Origin: Deltaproteobacteria bacterium
GTDB lineage: Bacteria > Desulfobacterota > Desulfobulbia > Desulfobulbales > JAGXFP01
Length of the DNA: 64,000 nucleotides
Direction: 5' to 3'
Assembly: GCA_020056965.1 (NCBI GenBank)
Contig: JAGVGT010000080.1
Location: 28,207 to 92,206, forward strand
Positions 18,775 to 28,258 of the stretch are shown one piece after another; position 1 is the first letter of the stretch, and each line of letters starts with the position of its first letter. The position numbers and the translations under genes are program-made. A model generated the notes under the pieces. That model had not been told where the DNA came from. It worked only from the letters and a program-made list of their open reading frames with translations, and ran no database searches.

Positions 18775-19494
18775 TCACTGGTTGATTAGCGGCAGTTGCC
18801 GGGGCGAGGAGTGATTGGTAAAGAGGCCGTGTTCCAGCTGCACTCTGCGATAATCGCTGTTCCGGTAGAGGGATTCGTCATGGCTGGCGATAATCAGGGT
18901 GGTCCCCTCCCGGTTGAGCTGCTCAAAGAGGTCCATGACCAGATTGGCGCTATCCTGATCAAGGTTGCCGGTCGGTTCGTCGGCCAGGAGCAGGGCCGGG
19001 GAGTTGGCGGCGGCCCGGGCGATGGCCACCCGCTGTTGCTCGCCGCGGGAGAGTTTGCCGGTCTGGATCTCGCGTTTGTGGGTCATCTTCAGAATGGCCA
19101 GCAACTCATCGACGCGGCTGTTGATCTCCCGCTGGTCCCGATAGGCTACCTCCATGGGCATGGCGATGTTCTGGGCGGCGTTTAGTTTGGGGAGGAGCTT
19201 GAAGTCCTGGTAAACCACGCCGATCTCCTGGCGCAGTTGCTGAATCTCGGCCGACCCGGTCTTGGCCAGATCCCGGCCGCCGACCTCGATCACCCCCTTG
19301 GTGGGTTGTTCGATGGCACAGATCAGCTTGAGCAGGGTGGTTTTGCCGGCCCCGCTCATCCCGGTGAGAAAGAGCAGTTCGCCCTTGGCCACGGCCAGGG
19401 AGATGTTCTGGACGGCCACGATGTCCGGCGGATACACCTTGGTGGCCTTGACGATATCAACCAGGGGGCGGTCGTCGGGAAATAATTTCAGCAT
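18775..19494 (-). CDS. ftsE: Cell-division ATP-binding protein FtsE
   Basis: A 239-residue ABC ATPase. Walker [13 protein letters not shown] is at about 44-55, the signature is [14 protein letters not shown], and Walker B is [12 protein letters not shown], followed by the switch His in IIASHDE. The ATG at 19494 follows AAGGA by 8 bases. It heads the ftsE-ftsX-envC-ctpA operon, 59 bp before ftsX. The product energises FtsX at the division site. Confidence 0.95.
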   Translation of the reverse strand: MLKLFPDDRPLVDIVKATKVYPPDIVAVQNISLAVAKGELLFLTGMSGAGKTTLLKLICAIEQPTKGVIEVGGRDLAKTGSAEIQQLRQEIGVVYQDFKLLPKLNAAQNIAMPMEVAYRDQREINSRVDELLAILKMTHKREIQTGKLSRGEQQRVAIARAAANSPALLLADEPTGNLDQDSANLVMDLFEQLNREGTTLIIASHDESLYRNSDYRRVQLEHGLFTNHSSPRQLPLINQ

Positions 19495-19713
19495 CGCCTC
19501 GTCCTTGCTGCGAGCTCCCGGCCTGGAGCCAGCGTTGAGAAAATTTCAATCATCTTAAGCCGTTGACTATAACAGCCCTGGGAAAAATGTAAATGATTTG
19601 CAGGCTGAAGGCCGAAGGATACGGAGCGCTTTTCGCCTGCAACCCCTTGATGGTTTTGCAAAAAGCCGTCATCCGGCGAATGTCGGGGCCAAGATTCCGT
19701 CAACTCATTGAAA

Positions 19714-19744
19714 TTCTGGATTCCGGCCTTCGCCGGAATGACGG
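19714..19744. repeat. GTCATTCCGGC-type palindromic repeat
   Basis: CTGGATTCCGGC (19716-19727) pairs with GCCGGAATGAC (19732-19742). It belongs to the same half-element type as 44675-44746 and the core of 54666-54819. The remainder of 19495-19827 contains short CTTCAGCC/GGCTGAAG complementary stretches and no gene. Confidence 0.6.
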
Positions 19745-19827
19745 GAAATCGGCCTCTGGGCTTTTTTCGAGGTCATAATGTTTAATCGCAGTAAGTTCCT
19801 TTTGACCTTCAGCCTTCAGCCTCCGGT

Positions 19828-20589
19828 CTAAACCCCGATGAACGAATCGAAGATGGCAAAGGCCCGGGCCACCACCGGGGTTTCGGCCGGCAGGTCCAGG
19901 TAGGAGCGGCCGGAGAGTTCCTGGCTGACCAGCTCGGGGCTGGCCGGTAGCAGGCCGCCCAGAGGCAGATCGCTGCCGCTGACCGCCTCGGCGATCTTGG
20001 CCAGCAGTTCCGGCGGGGTCGGTTCCGGCACCCGGTTGACGATCAGGCAGCGCTGCTTGATGGTGATGCCCAGCGGGCCGGTCAGTTCGGCGATGCGCCG
20101 GGCGGTAAGAATGCCCCGGGCCGAGGGGTCGGAGATCACCAGCAGGTGGTCGATGGTCCGCAGGTTCATCCGGCTTAGGTGCTCCATGCCGGCCTCGTTG
20201 TCGACCAGGATATATTTGTAATTGCCGGCCAGATGGTCCATGGTCATGGCCAGGTGCTGGTTGGCGGCGCAATAGCAGCCGGGGCCGTCCGGTTGGCCCA
20301 TGGCCAGGAGGTCAAAGCCGCGCTCCTCGACCAGGGCCTGGTGGACCTTCATCTCCATATACTGGTCGCGGGTGATGTTGGGGGGCAAGTCGCTCTTGAG
20401 CTCCTTGCGAATCTGGCCGATGGTGATCTCGATCTTCAGCCCCAGCAGCTCGTTGAGGTTGGCGTTGGCGTCGGCGTCCACTGCCAGCACCGGGGTGAGC
20501 CCGCGTTCCCGCAGGTATTTGATCAGCAGGGCCGAGATGGTGGTCTTGCCGGTCCCGCCTTTGCCAGCCAGGGCAATTACTTTGGTCAT
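19828..20589 (-). CDS. cooC: CooC-type nickel-insertion ATPase (MinD/ParA family)
   Basis: A 253-residue deviant-Walker ATPase. The P-loop GKGGTGKTT is at residues 9-17, and the VDADANANL signature follows. The GPGCYCAANQ stretch carries the CxC motif typical of CooC, which binds nickel at the dimer interface and matures the Ni-Fe-S cluster of carbon monoxide dehydrogenase. The ATG at 20589 follows TTAGGAGA. No CODH or acetyl-CoA synthase gene lies in the window, so its target is elsewhere. Confidence 0.88.
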   Translation of the reverse strand: MTKVIALAGKGGTGKTTISALLIKYLRERGLTPVLAVDADANANLNELLGLKIEITIGQIRKELKSDLPPNITRDQYMEMKVHQALVEERGFDLLAMGQPDGPGCYCAANQHLAMTMDHLAGNYKYILVDNEAGMEHLSRMNLRTIDHLLVISDPSARGILTARRIAELTGPLGITIKQRCLIVNRVPEPTPPELLAKIAEAVSGSDLPLGGLLPASPELVSQELSGRSYLDLPAETPVVARAFAIFDSFIGV

Positions 20590-20891
20590 GGGGGTCTCCT
20601 AAGGTTTTAGCCGTGGAAATATCCGACTCGGGAATTCACGGAATTAAGCAAGGGTGATTGCGGTTCAGATTATAGGTGCTCAGGCGGGGATGTCAATGGC
20701 CGTCAGGCTATAAAAAGCGGTGATATTCCGCAACTTTACTCTTGCAACTTGGGGGGCAGCTGGTATTTTACCGTGACGTTTCCGGCCGGGATGATCTTTA
20801 CGGCCCCACATGGCGCGGTTGCTTGCGGCGTAAGGCTGCGGCCCCATCTGCTTAACTTCGTGATCGCCAAGCACTGAACAGGAGATTTTCC
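20590..20891. other. Divergent intergenic region cooC/ileS
   Basis: This 302-bp gap must hold the promoters of cooC (minus) and ileS (plus). No T-box, tRNA or clear sigma-54 element was seen. Confidence 0.4.
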
Positions 20892-23681
20892 ATGGATTAT
20901 CGGGCGACGCTCAATTTGCCCCAGACCGATTTCAGCATGAAGGCCAATCTGGCCCAGCGCGAACCGGAGTTTTTAAAGCAATGGCAGGACAGCAAGCTCT
21001 ACGAGCGCTTGCAGGCCGCCGGGGCCGACCGGCCCGTCTATCTGCTCCACGATGGTCCGCCTTACGCCAACGGCCATCTGCATATGGGTCACGCCCTCAA
21101 CAAGATCTTGAAAGACATCATCTTGCGGGCCAAGCGGATGGACGGCTTCCGCTGCGCCTTCGTGCCCGGCTGGGACTGTCACGGCCTGCCCATCGAACTA
21201 AATGTCGATAAGGAACTGGGCTCCAAAAAGAAAGAAATTACCAAACTCGCCTTCCGGGAGGCCTGCCGGAATTACGCCACCAAATGGATCGATGTCCAGC
21301 GCGACGAGTTTAAAAGATTAGGGGTCCTGGCTGACTGGGACAATCCTTACCTGACCATCCACCGTTCCTACGAGGCGGCCACGGCCCGGGAGTTCAACAC
21401 CTTTCTGCTCTCCGGGGCGGTGACCCGCAGCAAGAAGCCGGTCCACTGGTGCCCATCCTGTCAGACCGCCCTGGCCGAGGCCGAGGTGGAGTACGAAAAC
21501 CACACCTCCGAGTCGATCTACGTGAAATTTCCGCTGGTCGGCGATCTGGGCGAAGTGGCCCCGGCCCTGGCCGGCCGACCGGTGTCGGTGGTGATCTGGA
21601 CCACCACCCCCTGGACCCTGCCGGCCAACCTGGCGGTGGCCCTCCATCCCGATTTTACTTACGCGGCGGTGGAGACCGGCGGCGAGGTGTGGATCCTGGC
21701 CGAGGGGCTGGTCGAACGCGCCTTCGCGGAGTTCGGCCTCGCTGATTACAAAATTGTCGCCACCTTTGCCTCCCGGGGGCTGGAAGGGCGCAAGTGCCGC
21801 CATCCCTTCCTGGAGCGCGATTCGCTGCTGGTCCTGGCCGACTACGTGACCCTGGAGAGTGGCACCGGCTGCGTCCATACCGCACCCGGTCATGGTCGGG
21901 AGGATTACCTGACCGGTCTGCGCTACAACCTGGAGATCCTCTCGCCGGTCGATGCTGGCGGGGTTTTCACCGCCGAAGCCGGTCCCTACGCCGGGCTGTT
22001 CATCCGCAAGGCCAATCCGGTGATCGTTGAGGATCTGAGGAGCAGCGGCCATCTGGTCCACTACAGCCCGCTCGCCCACAGCTATCCCCACTGCTGGCGC
22101 TGCAAGAAGCCGGTGATCTTCCGGGCCACCGAGCAGTGGTTTATCGGGATGGACGAAAATGGTCTGCGTGAGAAGGCCCTGGCCGCCATCCGCCAGGTCA
22201 AGTGGGTGCCGCACTGGGGCATGGAAAGGATCTACGGCATGGTCGAGACCCGGCCCGACTGGTGTCTCTCCCGGCAGCGCGCCTGGGGGGTACCGATCAC
22301 CGCCATCCTCTGCAAGGGTTGCGGGCAGGTCCAAAACGATGCGGCGGTCAACGAGCGCATCGATCAGCTGTTCCGTCTGGAGGGGGCCGATGCCTGGTTT
22401 GCCCATCCGCTGGCGGATTTCCTCGGCGCCGGGGCGGTCTGCGCTAATTGTGGCGGTAAGGAATTCTCCCAGGAAAATGACATCCTCGACGTCTGGTTCG
22501 ACTCCGGCACCAGCCATGCCGCTGTCCTCGAGGAGCGGCCCGAACTGGTTTCCCCCGCCGACCTCTATCTGGAGGGCAGCGATCAGCATCGCGGCTGGTT
22601 CCAGAGCTCCCTGCTGGCCTCGGTGGGTACCCGCGGGCGCGCCCCTTATCGCACGGTTTTAACCCACGGCTTCGTGGTCGATGAGCAGGGCCGCAAGATG
22701 TCCAAGTCGGTCGGCAACGTCATCGCCCCCGAGCAGATCATCAAGCAGTACGGGGCGGAGATTCTCCGCCTCTGGGTGGCCTCCGAGGACTACCGCGACG
22801 ACATCAAGATCTCCAACAACATCATCAAGCAACTCTCCGAGGCCTACCGGAAGATTCGCAACACGGTCCGCTATCTGCTCAGCAACCTCGGTGATTTCGA
22901 TCCGGCCGTCGATCGGGTGCCCTATGCGCAGCTGAGCGAACTGGACCGCTGGGCCCTTTCCCAGCTGGAGCAGCTCAAGCGGAAAGTGACCAAGTCCTAC
23001 GAGACCTTCGAATTCCACGCGGCCTTCCACAGCCTGCTCTATTTCTGCACGGTGACCTTGAGTGCCCTCTACCTCGATATCATCAAGGACCGGCTCTACG
23101 CCTCGGCACCCGCCTCGCTGGAACGGCGCTCGGCCCAGACCGTACTTTACGAGCTGGCCGACAGCCTGCTGCGTTTGATGGGACCGGTGCTCGCCTTTAC
23201 CGCCGCCGAGGCTTGGTCTTATTTGCCGCCTCTGGTCGGGCGGGAAGAGGATGTTGCCCTGGCCCTCTATCCGCCACCCCGGCCGGAGTGGGAGCAGGAA
23301 GAGCTGGACCGCAATTGGGAGCAACTGCTCAAGGTGCGCTCCGAGATCACCAAGGTGCTTGAGAAGGCCCGCCAGGACAAGATCATCGGCCATCCGCTCG
23401 AGGCCGAGGTGGTCTTTTCGGTCACCGGCGAGCTTAAGGATTTTCTAGCTGTCAACCTGGCTCAGCTTAAGACGGCGGCCATTGTCTCCGATCTGCATCT
23501 GGTTGAGACCCCGCCGGTTGGCGGGGTGGTCGGCGAGGAAATCCCCGAACTCACCGTGCTGGTCCGCCCGGCCCCCGGCCAAAAATGTGAACGGTGCTGG
23601 ACCCGGGCGCTTTCGGTGGGCGAAAGCGCGGCCCATCCCCAACTCTGCGACCGCTGTCTCGGTGTGGTGGAGGGTCTATGA
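20892..23681 (+). CDS. ileS: Isoleucyl-tRNA synthetase
   Basis: A class Ia aminoacyl-tRNA synthetase of 929 residues. The HIGH-type motif is in PYANGHLHMGHALNK (about 57-71) and the KMSKS loop is intact (GRKMSKSVGN). The editing domain contains VVIWTTTPWTLPANLA. A C-terminal zinc finger CERCWTRA...LCDRC is present. This layout is the bacterial mupirocin-sensitive type. The ATG at 20892 follows AGGAG. The stop overlaps the lspA start by four bases (ATGA). Confidence 0.98.
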   Translation: MDYRATLNLPQTDFSMKANLAQREPEFLKQWQDSKLYERLQAAGADRPVYLLHDGPPYANGHLHMGHALNKILKDIILRAKRMDGFRCAFVPGWDCHGLPIELNVDKELGSKKKEITKLAFREACRNYATKWIDVQRDEFKRLGVLADWDNPYLTIHRSYEAATAREFNTFLLSGAVTRSKKPVHWCPSCQTALAEAEVEYENHTSESIYVKFPLVGDLGEVAPALAGRPVSVVIWTTTPWTLPANLAVALHPDFTYAAVETGGEVWILAEGLVERAFAEFGLADYKIVATFASRGLEGRKCRHPFLERDSLLVLADYVTLESGTGCVHTAPGHGREDYLTGLRYNLEILSPVDAGGVFTAEAGPYAGLFIRKANPVIVEDLRSSGHLVHYSPLAHSYPHCWRCKKPVIFRATEQWFIGMDENGLREKALAAIRQVKWVPHWGMERIYGMVETRPDWCLSRQRAWGVPITAILCKGCGQVQNDAAVNERIDQLFRLEGADAWFAHPLADFLGAGAVCANCGGKEFSQENDILDVWFDSGTSHAAVLEERPELVSPADLYLEGSDQHRGWFQSSLLASVGTRGRAPYRTVLTHGFVVDEQGRKMSKSVGNVIAPEQIIKQYGAEILRLWVASEDYRDDIKISNNIIKQLSEAYRKIRNTVRYLLSNLGDFDPAVDRVPYAQLSELDRWALSQLEQLKRKVTKSYETFEFHAAFHSLLYFCTVTLSALYLDIIKDRLYASAPASLERRSAQTVLYELADSLLRLMGPVLAFTAAEAWSYLPPLVGREEDVALALYPPPRPEWEQEELDRNWEQLLKVRSEITKVLEKARQDKIIGHPLEAEVVFSVTGELKDFLAVNLAQLKTAAIVSDLHLVETPPVGGVVGEEIPELTVLVRPAPGQKCERCWTRALSVGESAAHPQLCDRCLGVVEGL

Positions 23682-24169
23682 AGGGCGCATCCCTAAAAGC
23701 CCCGCTGGCCTGGGCCGCCCTGGTGGTGGTGCTCGACCAGATCAGCAAGGTCTGGGTGGCCGCCTCTTTTCAGTTCCAGGAGTCGCAGCCGGTCATCCCG
23801 GGGTTGTTCAACCTCACCTTTATCACCAATACCGGGGCCGCCTTCGGCATCCTGGCTGGGGCGCAGAGTCTGGGGCGGCAGGTGTTTTTTGTCGGCGTCG
23901 CCCTGGTCGCCCTGGTCGTGCTTTACCTGGCCTACCGCGAGTACCGGGAGCAGGGGCAGGTTTACATGGCCGCCATCGGTCTGGTGGCCGGCGGGGCGCT
24001 GGGCAATCTGGTGGACCGGCTGCGTCTGGGCCATGTTATCGATTTTCTCGATTTTTATCTTCGCCAGCACCACTGGCCGGCCTTCAACATCGCCGACTCC
24101 GCCATCACCATCGGGGTTGGTCTCTTTCTGTTGGCCGGCTTTCGCGAACCAGGCCGAACCAAGCCCTGA
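23678..24169 (+). CDS. lspA: Lipoprotein signal peptidase (SPase II)
   Basis: A 163-residue inner-membrane aspartyl protease that removes prolipoprotein signal peptides. Four helices are expected. The conserved segments VLDQISKVWV, NTGAAFGIL, GNLVDRLRLGHVIDFLDF and FNIADSAITIG contain the two catalytic aspartates. The ATG at 23678 is taken because it overlaps the ileS stop (ATGA); an in-frame upstream start would extend deep into ileS. The ileS-lspA pairing is widespread. Confidence 0.96.
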   Translation: MKGASLKAPLAWAALVVVLDQISKVWVAASFQFQESQPVIPGLFNLTFITNTGAAFGILAGAQSLGRQVFFVGVALVALVVLYLAYREYREQGQVYMAAIGLVAGGALGNLVDRLRLGHVIDFLDFYLRQHHWPAFNIADSAITIGVGLFLLAGFREPGRTKP

Positions 24170-24192
24170 GGCGTCGGAACAGCTAAAAAACC

Positions 24193-24271
24193 TAACGCCA
24201 AGTCGCAAAGACGCAAAGATAACGCATTTAAACAAATAGATTAAACATGGCGGCTTTGCGCCGTAGCGTTA
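24193..24271. repeat. Imperfect inverted repeat between lspA and fabD
   Basis: TAACGCCAAGTCGCAAAG (24193-24210) faces CTTTGCGCCGTAGCGTTA (24254-24271) as an imperfect inverted repeat. It resembles the GCAAAGACGCAAAG-type intergenic repeats found in many bacterial genomes. Confidence 0.55.
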
Positions 24272-24325
24272 AAAGACCCTTGGTGGGGTTTTACCACACA
24301 AAAAAAATGAGCATTGGAGCTGACT

Positions 24326-25270
24326 ATGGCTGAGCGCCCCAAAATCGCCTTTCTCTTTCCCGGACAGGGTTCGCAATATGTCGGCATGGGTAAGGAGTTT
24401 CTCGAAAGTGATCCCGAGGCCCGCGAATTACTCGAGCAGGCTGAGTCTTTAAGCGGTTACCCCTTGCAGCGTCTCTGCCTGGAGGGGCCCATGGAGGAAT
24501 TGACCCGCACTGCGCACCTGCAGCCGGCGGTGACGGTCTTAAATCTCATGACCCTTCAGGCCCTGCAACGGGCCGGGGTGGAAGCGGACCTGGTGGCCGG
24601 TCACAGTCTGGGTGAGTATTCCGCCCTCTGTGCCGCCGGGGTGGTTAGCTTTGCCGATGGCTTGCGCCTTACCGCCGAGCGAGGGCGGCTGATGGAGCGG
24701 GAGGCCGAGGCCCATCCCGGCGTGATGGCGGCCATTCTCGGTTTGGATATTGCCCGGGTCTCGGCAATAGTCGCAAACGTGCGCGACCGGGGCATCATCA
24801 CCGTTGCCAACCATAACTCGGCCCAACAAATCGTTGTTTCCGGTGAGCCAGTGCCTCTGGCGGCGGCCGCCGAACTGGCGGCCGCCCAAGGCGGCAAGGC
24901 CATCACCCTGAAGGTCAGCGGGGCCTGGCACAGCGAGTTGGTGGCCGGTGCGGTCCCCGATTTTTCGGCCTTCATGGCCAAAGTGGATTTCAAGGCCCCA
25001 GTGCGGCCGCTGCTTTTTAACGTTACCGCCGCCGAGGAGCACGATCCGGCCGCGATCCGGGCGATCATGTCCAGGCAGATCGCCTCTTCGGTTCGGTGGT
25101 TCGAGATCATCAACGATTGCCTGGCCCGGGGGATCGAGACCTTCGTCGAGGTCGGGCCTAAGACCGTGCTCTCCGGCCTGCTCAAAAAGATCGTCCCGGC
25201 TGGCCGCGATTATCGGGCCTTCCAGGTCGATACCCCGACGGCGGTGGCGAAGCTGGCTGGCGAATTGTAA
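24326..25270 (+). CDS. fabD: Malonyl-CoA:ACP transacylase
   Basis: A 314-residue acyltransferase that loads malonyl groups onto acyl carrier protein for fatty-acid synthesis. FPGQGSQYVGMG is at the N terminus, the nucleophile serine lies in AGHSLGEYSAL, and the catalytic His is in SGAWHSEL. The ATG at 24326 (MAERPKIAF) has GGAG 6 bases upstream and is preferred to a TTG 12 bases earlier. No other fab genes are adjacent. Confidence 0.95.
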   Translation: MAERPKIAFLFPGQGSQYVGMGKEFLESDPEARELLEQAESLSGYPLQRLCLEGPMEELTRTAHLQPAVTVLNLMTLQALQRAGVEADLVAGHSLGEYSALCAAGVVSFADGLRLTAERGRLMEREAEAHPGVMAAILGLDIARVSAIVANVRDRGIITVANHNSAQQIVVSGEPVPLAAAAELAAAQGGKAITLKVSGAWHSELVAGAVPDFSAFMAKVDFKAPVRPLLFNVTAAEEHDPAAIRAIMSRQIASSVRWFEIINDCLARGIETFVEVGPKTVLSGLLKKIVPAGRDYRAFQVDTPTAVAKLAGEL

Positions 25271-25332
25271 GACTGAAGACCGAAGGGCAAGACACGGCAT
25301 CAATAATCTTTGTTCCTTCGGCCTTCAGTCTT
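25269..25332 (+). terminator. Inverted repeat after fabD
   Basis: An 18-base arm (25269-25286, AAGACTGAAGACCGAAGG) is complementary to 25315-25332 with one mismatch, starting at the fabD stop codon. The sequence type (CTGAAGGCCGAAGG) also occurs near 19600, so it may be a dispersed repeat used as a terminator. The rest of 25333-25560 shows no gene and should contain the ffh promoter. Confidence 0.5.
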
Positions 25333-25560
25333 CGACCTTCAACCTCTTCTTGCCGCTTGACATCCTGGCCTGATCCGGGTATTTTCGCGAGTTTCCTTGA
25401 ACTGTAGTGAGTTCGGTTAAGCAGTGGATCGGCATAAATAATCGAGAGGCCATCATGTTAGTCGTCCTCGCCAGAGACGCGAGAACGACGGACAGTGCCA
25501 GTCAACAAGTCGATTTAGCGTTGGCCGAGTTGGCCAACTTAGCCTTATTGCGAGTTTGTC

Positions 25561-26925
25561 ATGTTTGAGAGTTTATCAGACCGTTTAAACAACACCTTTA
25601 AAAAGCTGCGTGGACAGGCCCGGCTTACCGATGCCAACATCCAGGAGGCCATGGGTGAGGTGCGTCAGGCCCTGCTGGAGGCCGATGTCAATTTCAAGGT
25701 GGTCAAGGAGTTCATCGCCTCGGCCACTGAAAAGGCGATAGGGCTTGATGTCCTGGGCAGTCTGGCGCCGGGGCAGCAGGTCATTAAGGTTGTCCATCAG
25801 CATCTCCTTGAGTTGCTGGGCGGTGCTGCCACCCCTCTTAATCTGGGTGGAACGCCTCCGGCGACGATCATGCTGGTCGGTCTGCAAGGCTCTGGTAAGA
25901 CCACCACCGCCGGTAAGCTTGCCCTGCTCTTGCAGAAGCAGGGGCGCCGGCCTTATCTGGTTCCGGCCGATGTGTATCGACCGGCGGCCATTGAGCAGTT
26001 GCAGGTGCTGGGGCGGACTCTGAGCCTGCCGGTGCATCCATCGCAATCGGGTCAGGATCCGGTCGAGATCTGCCGGGTGGCCCAGATGGTGGCCCGCGAT
26101 AAGAATTACGACACCCTGATCATTGACACCGCCGGCCGACTGCACGTCGATGCCGAGCTGATGGCTGAATTGGGTCGCATTAAGTCCGAGATTCGTCCCG
26201 GCGAGATCCTCTTCGTGGCCGATGCCATGACCGGCCAGGACGCGGTGACCGTAGCCGACAAGTTCAATCAGGACCTGGCCATCAGCGGCGTGGTTTTGAC
26301 CAAGATGGATGGCGATGCCCGGGGCGGCGCCGCTCTCTCGATCAAGAAAGTCACCGGCCAGCCCATCAAGTTCGTGGGCATGGGCGAGGGACTGGACGCC
26401 CTGGAGGTGTTCCATCCCGACCGGCTGGCCTCGCGCATCCTTGGGATGGGCGATGTTCTGTCGCTGATTGAAAAGGCCGAGTCGGTCGTCGATCAGAAGC
26501 AGGCGGCCCAGATGGTCGACAAGCTGCGCCGGGACGCCTTCACCCTGGAAGATTTTCGCGACCAGATCAGGCAGATCAGGAAGATGGGCAGCCTCGAGCA
26601 GCTGATGGGCATGATCCCCGGCATGAGCCGTTTGAAGCAGATGCAGAATATCCCCAAGCCCGACGAGAAGGAACTGGGGAGGGTCGAGGCGATCATCAAC
26701 TCGATGACTGCCCAGGAGCGGCGGCGTCATGAGATCATCACGGCCGGCCGCCGGCAGCGCATCGCCAAAGGCAGCGGCACCACGATCAATGATGTCAACA
26801 AGGTCATCAAGAGCTACGGTGAGATGCTCAAGGTGATGAAGAAGATGAAAGGCAAGGGGGTCTTCGGGGCCGCGCCGGTTTCCGGGGTCAAGAAAAGGAA
26901 GAAGATCAAGGGCATGTTTCGCTGA
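25561..26925 (+). CDS. ffh: Signal recognition particle protein Ffh
   Basis: The SRP GTPase of 454 residues. The N domain is at about 1-90. The G domain has GLQGSGKTTTAGKLA (G1), DTAGRL (G3) and TKMDGDARGG (G4). The Met-rich M domain (about 300-440) binds 4.5S RNA and signal peptides (MGMIPGMSRLKQM, GSGTTINDVNKVI). It delivers ribosome-nascent chains to FtsY. It heads the run of translation genes that follows. Confidence 0.97.
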   Translation: MFESLSDRLNNTFKKLRGQARLTDANIQEAMGEVRQALLEADVNFKVVKEFIASATEKAIGLDVLGSLAPGQQVIKVVHQHLLELLGGAATPLNLGGTPPATIMLVGLQGSGKTTTAGKLALLLQKQGRRPYLVPADVYRPAAIEQLQVLGRTLSLPVHPSQSGQDPVEICRVAQMVARDKNYDTLIIDTAGRLHVDAELMAELGRIKSEIRPGEILFVADAMTGQDAVTVADKFNQDLAISGVVLTKMDGDARGGAALSIKKVTGQPIKFVGMGEGLDALEVFHPDRLASRILGMGDVLSLIEKAESVVDQKQAAQMVDKLRRDAFTLEDFRDQIRQIRKMGSLEQLMGMIPGMSRLKQMQNIPKPDEKELGRVEAIINSMTAQERRRHEIITAGRRQRIAKGSGTTINDVNKVIKSYGEMLKVMKKMKGKGVFGAAPVSGVKKRKKIKGMFR

Positions 26926-27052
26926 TCTTGTGGTCTCGCTGACCACCGCGAGACGGGCGGACCGTGTCCCGTAACCAGTTGATTTATTGTTGGCCAAATC
27001 GGCCGATTTTGACTTATAGCTAAGTATTCAATATTGTGAGGAGGAAATAGCA

Positions 27053-27316
27053 ATGGCAGTAAAAATTCGTTTGGCCCGGTTGGGTCGCACCAAGAAACCG
27101 TTCTACCGTATCGTCGTGGCCAACTCCGAGTCTCCGCGTGACGGCCGTTTCCTGGCCGTGGTCGGCACCTACGACCCGCTGAAGAACCCCGCCGAGGTCA
27201 AGGTCAAGCAGGACCTGGTCGATCAGTGGATCGCCAAGGGTGCCCTGCCCACCGAGACGGTCAAGAACCTCCTGGCCAAGGTTGCTGCTCCGGCCGCCGC
27301 TCCGGCCGCCGAATAA
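27053..27316 (+). CDS. rpsP: 30S ribosomal protein S16
   Basis: An 87-residue ribosomal protein with the family start [20 protein letters not shown] and the conserved [14 protein letters not shown]. An Ala/Pro-rich tail ends the protein. GAGGAGGAAATAGCA precedes the ATG, a strong ribosome-binding site. It is first in the rpsP-khpA-rimM-trmD order. Confidence 0.97.
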   Translation: MAVKIRLARLGRTKKPFYRIVVANSESPRDGRFLAVVGTYDPLKNPAEVKVKQDLVDQWIAKGALPTETVKNLLAKVAAPAAAPAAE

Positions 27317-27322
27317 GCTGCC

Positions 27323-27553
27323 ATGAAGGAATTGGTCAGTTTTATCGCCACCTCCCTGGTCGATGACCGCGAGGCGGTCCAGGTCACCGAGGTGGAGCGT
27401 GAGGACGGCACGGTCTTGGAGTTGCGGGTTGCCAAGGATGACCTGGGCAAGGTTATCGGCAAGCAGGGGCGGACGGCCCGGGCGATTCGCTCGCTGATGT
27501 CCGCTTCGGCCGCCAAGCTCAACCGCAAGGTCCGGCTCGAGATTCTCGATTGA
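27323..27553 (+). CDS. khpA: KH-domain RNA-binding protein KhpA
   Basis: A 76-residue single KH-domain protein of the KhpA/YlqC family. The GxxG loop is in VIGKQGRTARAIRSLM. It starts 6 bp after rpsP, in the standard position between rpsP and rimM. KhpA proteins act as small RNA chaperones, often with KhpB, in cell-size control. Confidence 0.93.
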   Translation: MKELVSFIATSLVDDREAVQVTEVEREDGTVLELRVAKDDLGKVIGKQGRTARAIRSLMSASAAKLNRKVRLEILD

Positions 27554-27583
27554 TTTACTGGTTTTGGCTCTGGGGGGTGTGAA

Positions 27584-28129
27584 GTGAGCGTTGATTCGAA
27601 ACTCCCTGCGCAAGTGCGTTTCGTCCGGGTCGGTCGGGTTAGCAAACCCCATGGGATTCTGGGCGAACTCAAGATCCTGCCCCACGGTGAACCGGACGAT
27701 TTCAACCATTTCCCGGAGGTGTTGCTGGGAGATGAATCCGAACCGGTCGGACGTCTTTACAAGGTTGCACGGGCACGGCCCCAGAGTAAGGCCGTACTGG
27801 TGGTGCTGGCGGGCGTGGCGGATCGTAATGCGGCCGAGCTTTTGGGCGGCCGAGAAGTATGGACTGACGAAAAATTTCTGCCCGCCCTGGCCGATGACGA
27901 GTTCTACTGGCATGAGCTGGTGGGGCTGCGGGTGGTCGTCGAGGGTGGCCGGGAGTTGGGTAAGGTCGCGGCCCTGATGGCCACCGGCGGCCATGATCTG
28001 CTGGTGGTCCACGGCGGGGGGCGCGAATACCTGATTCCGGCCCGCCGCGAGTTCATGCTGGATACCGATCATCAGGCCGGGATCATCACTGTCGCCGATA
28101 TTCCCGGTCTTTTCGACCTCAACGATTAG
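27584..28129 (+). CDS. rimM: Ribosome maturation factor RimM
   Basis: A 181-residue 16S processing factor that binds S19. The N-terminal RimM domain has VGRVSKPHGILGELKI, and the C-terminal PRC-barrel has EFYWHELVGLRVV and the family end MLDTDHQAGIITVADIPGLFDLN. The start is GTG at 27584, preceded by GGGGGGTGTGAA. Confidence 0.95.
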   Translation: MSVDSKLPAQVRFVRVGRVSKPHGILGELKILPHGEPDDFNHFPEVLLGDESEPVGRLYKVARARPQSKAVLVVLAGVADRNAAELLGGREVWTDEKFLPALADDEFYWHELVGLRVVVEGGRELGKVAALMATGGHDLLVVHGGGREYLIPARREFMLDTDHQAGIITVADIPGLFDLND

Positions 28130-28143
28130 AACCGGTAGTTGGG

Positions 28144-28213
28144 TTTAGGAGCGGTTGTAAAGTAACTTGGACAATTCCGAACCTGCCCTTACGGCTCCTT
28201 ATGTCGTGTTGGC
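28144..28213 (+). repeat. Dispersed palindromic element, copy 1
   Basis: This stretch between rimM and trmD reads TTTAGGAGCGGTTGTAAAG... and ends ACGGCTCCTTATGTCGTGTTG. A diverged copy lies on the minus strand at 44852-44920. Both have AGGAGC-GT and ACGGCTCCT arms about 35 bases apart and the shared core TAACTTG. They look like a small non-coding mobile or REP-like element. Confidence 0.65.
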
Positions 28214-28258
28214 TCTGCAGACTCCCCAGTTTATTATTTTTTCAACGGCTTAAGCGCC

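Noticed and set aside
21318..22589. 423-codon minus-strand frame opposite ileS
   Set aside because: Antisense to conserved ileS core and without protein-family similarity.
25585..26997. 470-codon minus-strand frame opposite ffh
   Set aside because: Antisense to conserved ffh; composition typical of a shadow frame.
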